The notes under the pieces were generated by a model. It was not told the origin of the DNA. It did not search any database and worked only from the letters and a program-made list of their open reading frames with translations. From contig MEHQ01001995.1 in the NCBI GenBank assembly GCA_008828725.1, positions 41,078 to 105,077 of the forward strand: DNA of 64,000 nucleotides. The letters are read 5' to 3'. Shown here piece after piece: positions 62,599 to 64,000 of this stretch (the first letter of the stretch is position 1; every line of letters starts with the position of its first letter). Origin of the DNA: Saccharina japonica. Lineage: Eukaryota; Sar; Phaeophyceae; Laminariales; Laminariaceae. Both the position numbers and the translations under genes were made by a program.

Positions 62599-63169
62599 CG
62601 GTGACGGCATGTCAACATTTCGGCTGCGTTGTGTGCCGAACGAATTTCGATCCGTGAGTACTGTGAGCATATATTGTACCGTAGGCAGTGTCGAGCGTTG
62701 AATGAATACAGGCAAAGGCGACCAGACGCTTACAACAACGGAAGGGAGAGGGCTGTGGTGAAATATCTGTCCCACTGGAAAAATGGGCCAACTCTAATAG
62801 CAAGTAACCCCCCCCCCCCCCCTCCCGCGAAGCGTGGGTGAGATTCGCAAGGTTTACACATATTACGAATAAAGTAATCATACTTTTTACACCACCATGA
62901 CATATCTGTTGTCGTGTGCGGAACATAGACGAATCGAAGTCAAGCACTCACACAACATCTGCATACGACGACGTACGCACTGCACCGCAGAAACGACGTG
63001 CTGCATTACGACCACGACCTATGTGACTGGATGTGCCCCCCTTGCCTTGCCTTGAAACTCGCCTATTCAATATAAATTATATCATAGACTACTTACTAAT
63101 ATATTTTTCAGGGATTGCCCATCCCTGGCCTCTCAGAGCTCCCACTTCGATACCGCCTCCTTCTACTAC
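62599..63169. other. No recognisable gene
   Basis: C14 homopolymer at 62808-62822. No exon for the acyl carrier core detected on the minus strand. Confidence 0.4.
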
Positions 63170-63375
63170 TTGATTACTTGCCGGAGCTTTCCTTCCTGTC
63201 TTTGTTTCCTATCATTTTTTGTTGGCGAAAGCCTTTTTATTTTTAGGTTTGGGTTAGTGCGTGTACCCAGAGAGCGCGGCAGCGCGGGCGAGCCCGGCAC
63301 CACCGCGGGTAGGGGAGGGCGCCGGCCAGTAGAGGGGGGGGTCGAAGGAGCGCAGTCGCCTTTTTCGTGGCTAGG

Positions 63376-63814
63376 CATGGTGTGTCCATCGAGACTCGAA
63401 GGCAGCATGAAAGGGCTTTGTCTGCGTTGCTGCTGGTGGTGCGAATCCAGTATGTCCGAAATTGTAAGTATCGTTTATTCCTGTAAAAGAATATTCAAGC
63501 GGTGCTTATTTCTCAACCAAATATTATTCACAGAGAAACAGCCAGGCGGTTTGAACACCATCATGCTCGAGCGGGCGAACGAGGGCCACAGTGAGCACCG
63601 GGCTTCACGCCAGGCGGGCCACGGGGCGCCCTGGGGCAGAGAGCCAGTAGAGCTCGACCCGGACCGAATCGATGGCGAGGTGATCGCGGGAGGGCGGGTA
63701 GCATCGAGGGTGACAGAACGTGACAGTCGTCTTAACTTTTTTGTTTTTGAGCGGCGCAATCACGATATGTCATTTGCATTTGGAGTATTCGTGTGTGATT
63801 CGGGATGTACATGA
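63376..63814 (+). CDS. Unassigned ORF (146 codons from first ATG)
   Basis: An open frame continues upstream to 63170 without an ATG. Residues such as 'LNTIMLERANEGHSEHRASR' and 'VELDPDRIDGEVIAGGRVAS' look non-random, but the minus strand is equally open over 63475-63759 ('SLPQGAPWPAWREARCSLWP'). No family recognised; could be a piece of a mobile element on either strand. Confidence 0.2.
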
Positions 63815-63888
63815 TTGGTTTTTTTTTCCCGACCGCATTTTTTTGTTCTTGTTTCTCGCTCCTGTCGCTTTGTTCTTTGTTCGAGTAC

Positions 63889-63940
63889 GAGTACGAGTAC
63901 GAGTACGTATACCCGTACGTATACCCGTACGTGTAGACGT
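63889..63940. repeat. GAGTAC / CGTATACC microsatellite
   Basis: (GAGTAC)4 followed by 'gtatacccgtac' twice. Confidence 0.9.
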
Positions 63941-64000
63941 CTTTCTATCAGTTTTATTGTTTTTGGTACTTCACAACTTGACCGTACTGCTGTGCTGTGC

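Noticed and set aside
1..64000. Integrated phaeovirus or other viral genes
   Set aside because: I looked for capsid, polymerase, integrase-recombinase and kinase-type viral genes and recognised none; the only integrase is the LTR retrotransposon's.

Overview
The window looks like nuclear DNA of a eukaryote with a large, repeat-rich genome, most likely a stramenopile alga and plausibly a brown alga. This is inference. It rests on few genes per kb, an intron-rich host gene whose exons (64-190 bp) lie up to 2.8 kb apart, GT-AG splice sites, a single-exon protein of 27-residue ankyrin-like units ending 'WARANGC', and retrotransposons with an unusual C-terminal 'YWRVRYSDGDWEEL' module. There are no rRNA genes, no intact tRNA genes, no bacterial-style operons and no CRISPR arrays.

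Host genes. (1) 13609-15492 (+): an intact 627-residue ankyrin-repeat protein with an F-box-like N-terminus and a TATA box upstream. (2) About 40.4-49.9 kb (-): a UbiA-family prenyltransferase of the UBIAD1/MenA type. I reconstructed it from six phase-compatible exons plus a tentative last exon; the 5' exon(s) are not identified. Its introns are filled with satellites and SINEs. (3) 62058-62132 (-): the last exon of an acyl carrier protein gene whose upstream exons are outside the window or unrecognised. A few weaker exon candidates are listed as such.

Mobile DNA dominates. At 6.7-10.6 kb lies a decayed LINE with endonuclease and reverse transcriptase, followed by a second partial copy joined to an inverted ORF1-like piece. 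At 20.8-30.5 kb (-) is a complete insertion of a Ty3-like LTR retrotransposon flanked by TCAG direct repeats and inserted into a MITE. Its second polyprotein carries a cytosine-C5 DNA-methyltransferase-like domain between reverse transcriptase and integrase, and RNase H is missing. Two SINE families are present. SINE1 is tRNA-headed and A-tailed. SINE2 shares its last ~80 bp and its C-homopolymer tail with the LINE, and all its copies lie in G/C runs. A ~300-bp MITE family has four copies. At 53.2-56.4 kb sit two long inverted-repeat (foldback) elements, one containing a nested palindromic element and a MITE, the other with arms made of ACCCG-rich repeats.

The rest is tandem repeats (10-, 11-, 12-, 21-, 22-, 29-, ~110-, ~200-bp periods), microsatellites and long stretches where I see no gene. 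The best candidates for new biology are the methyltransferase-bearing retrotransposon and the poly(C)-tailed, G-tract-targeting LINE/SINE pair.
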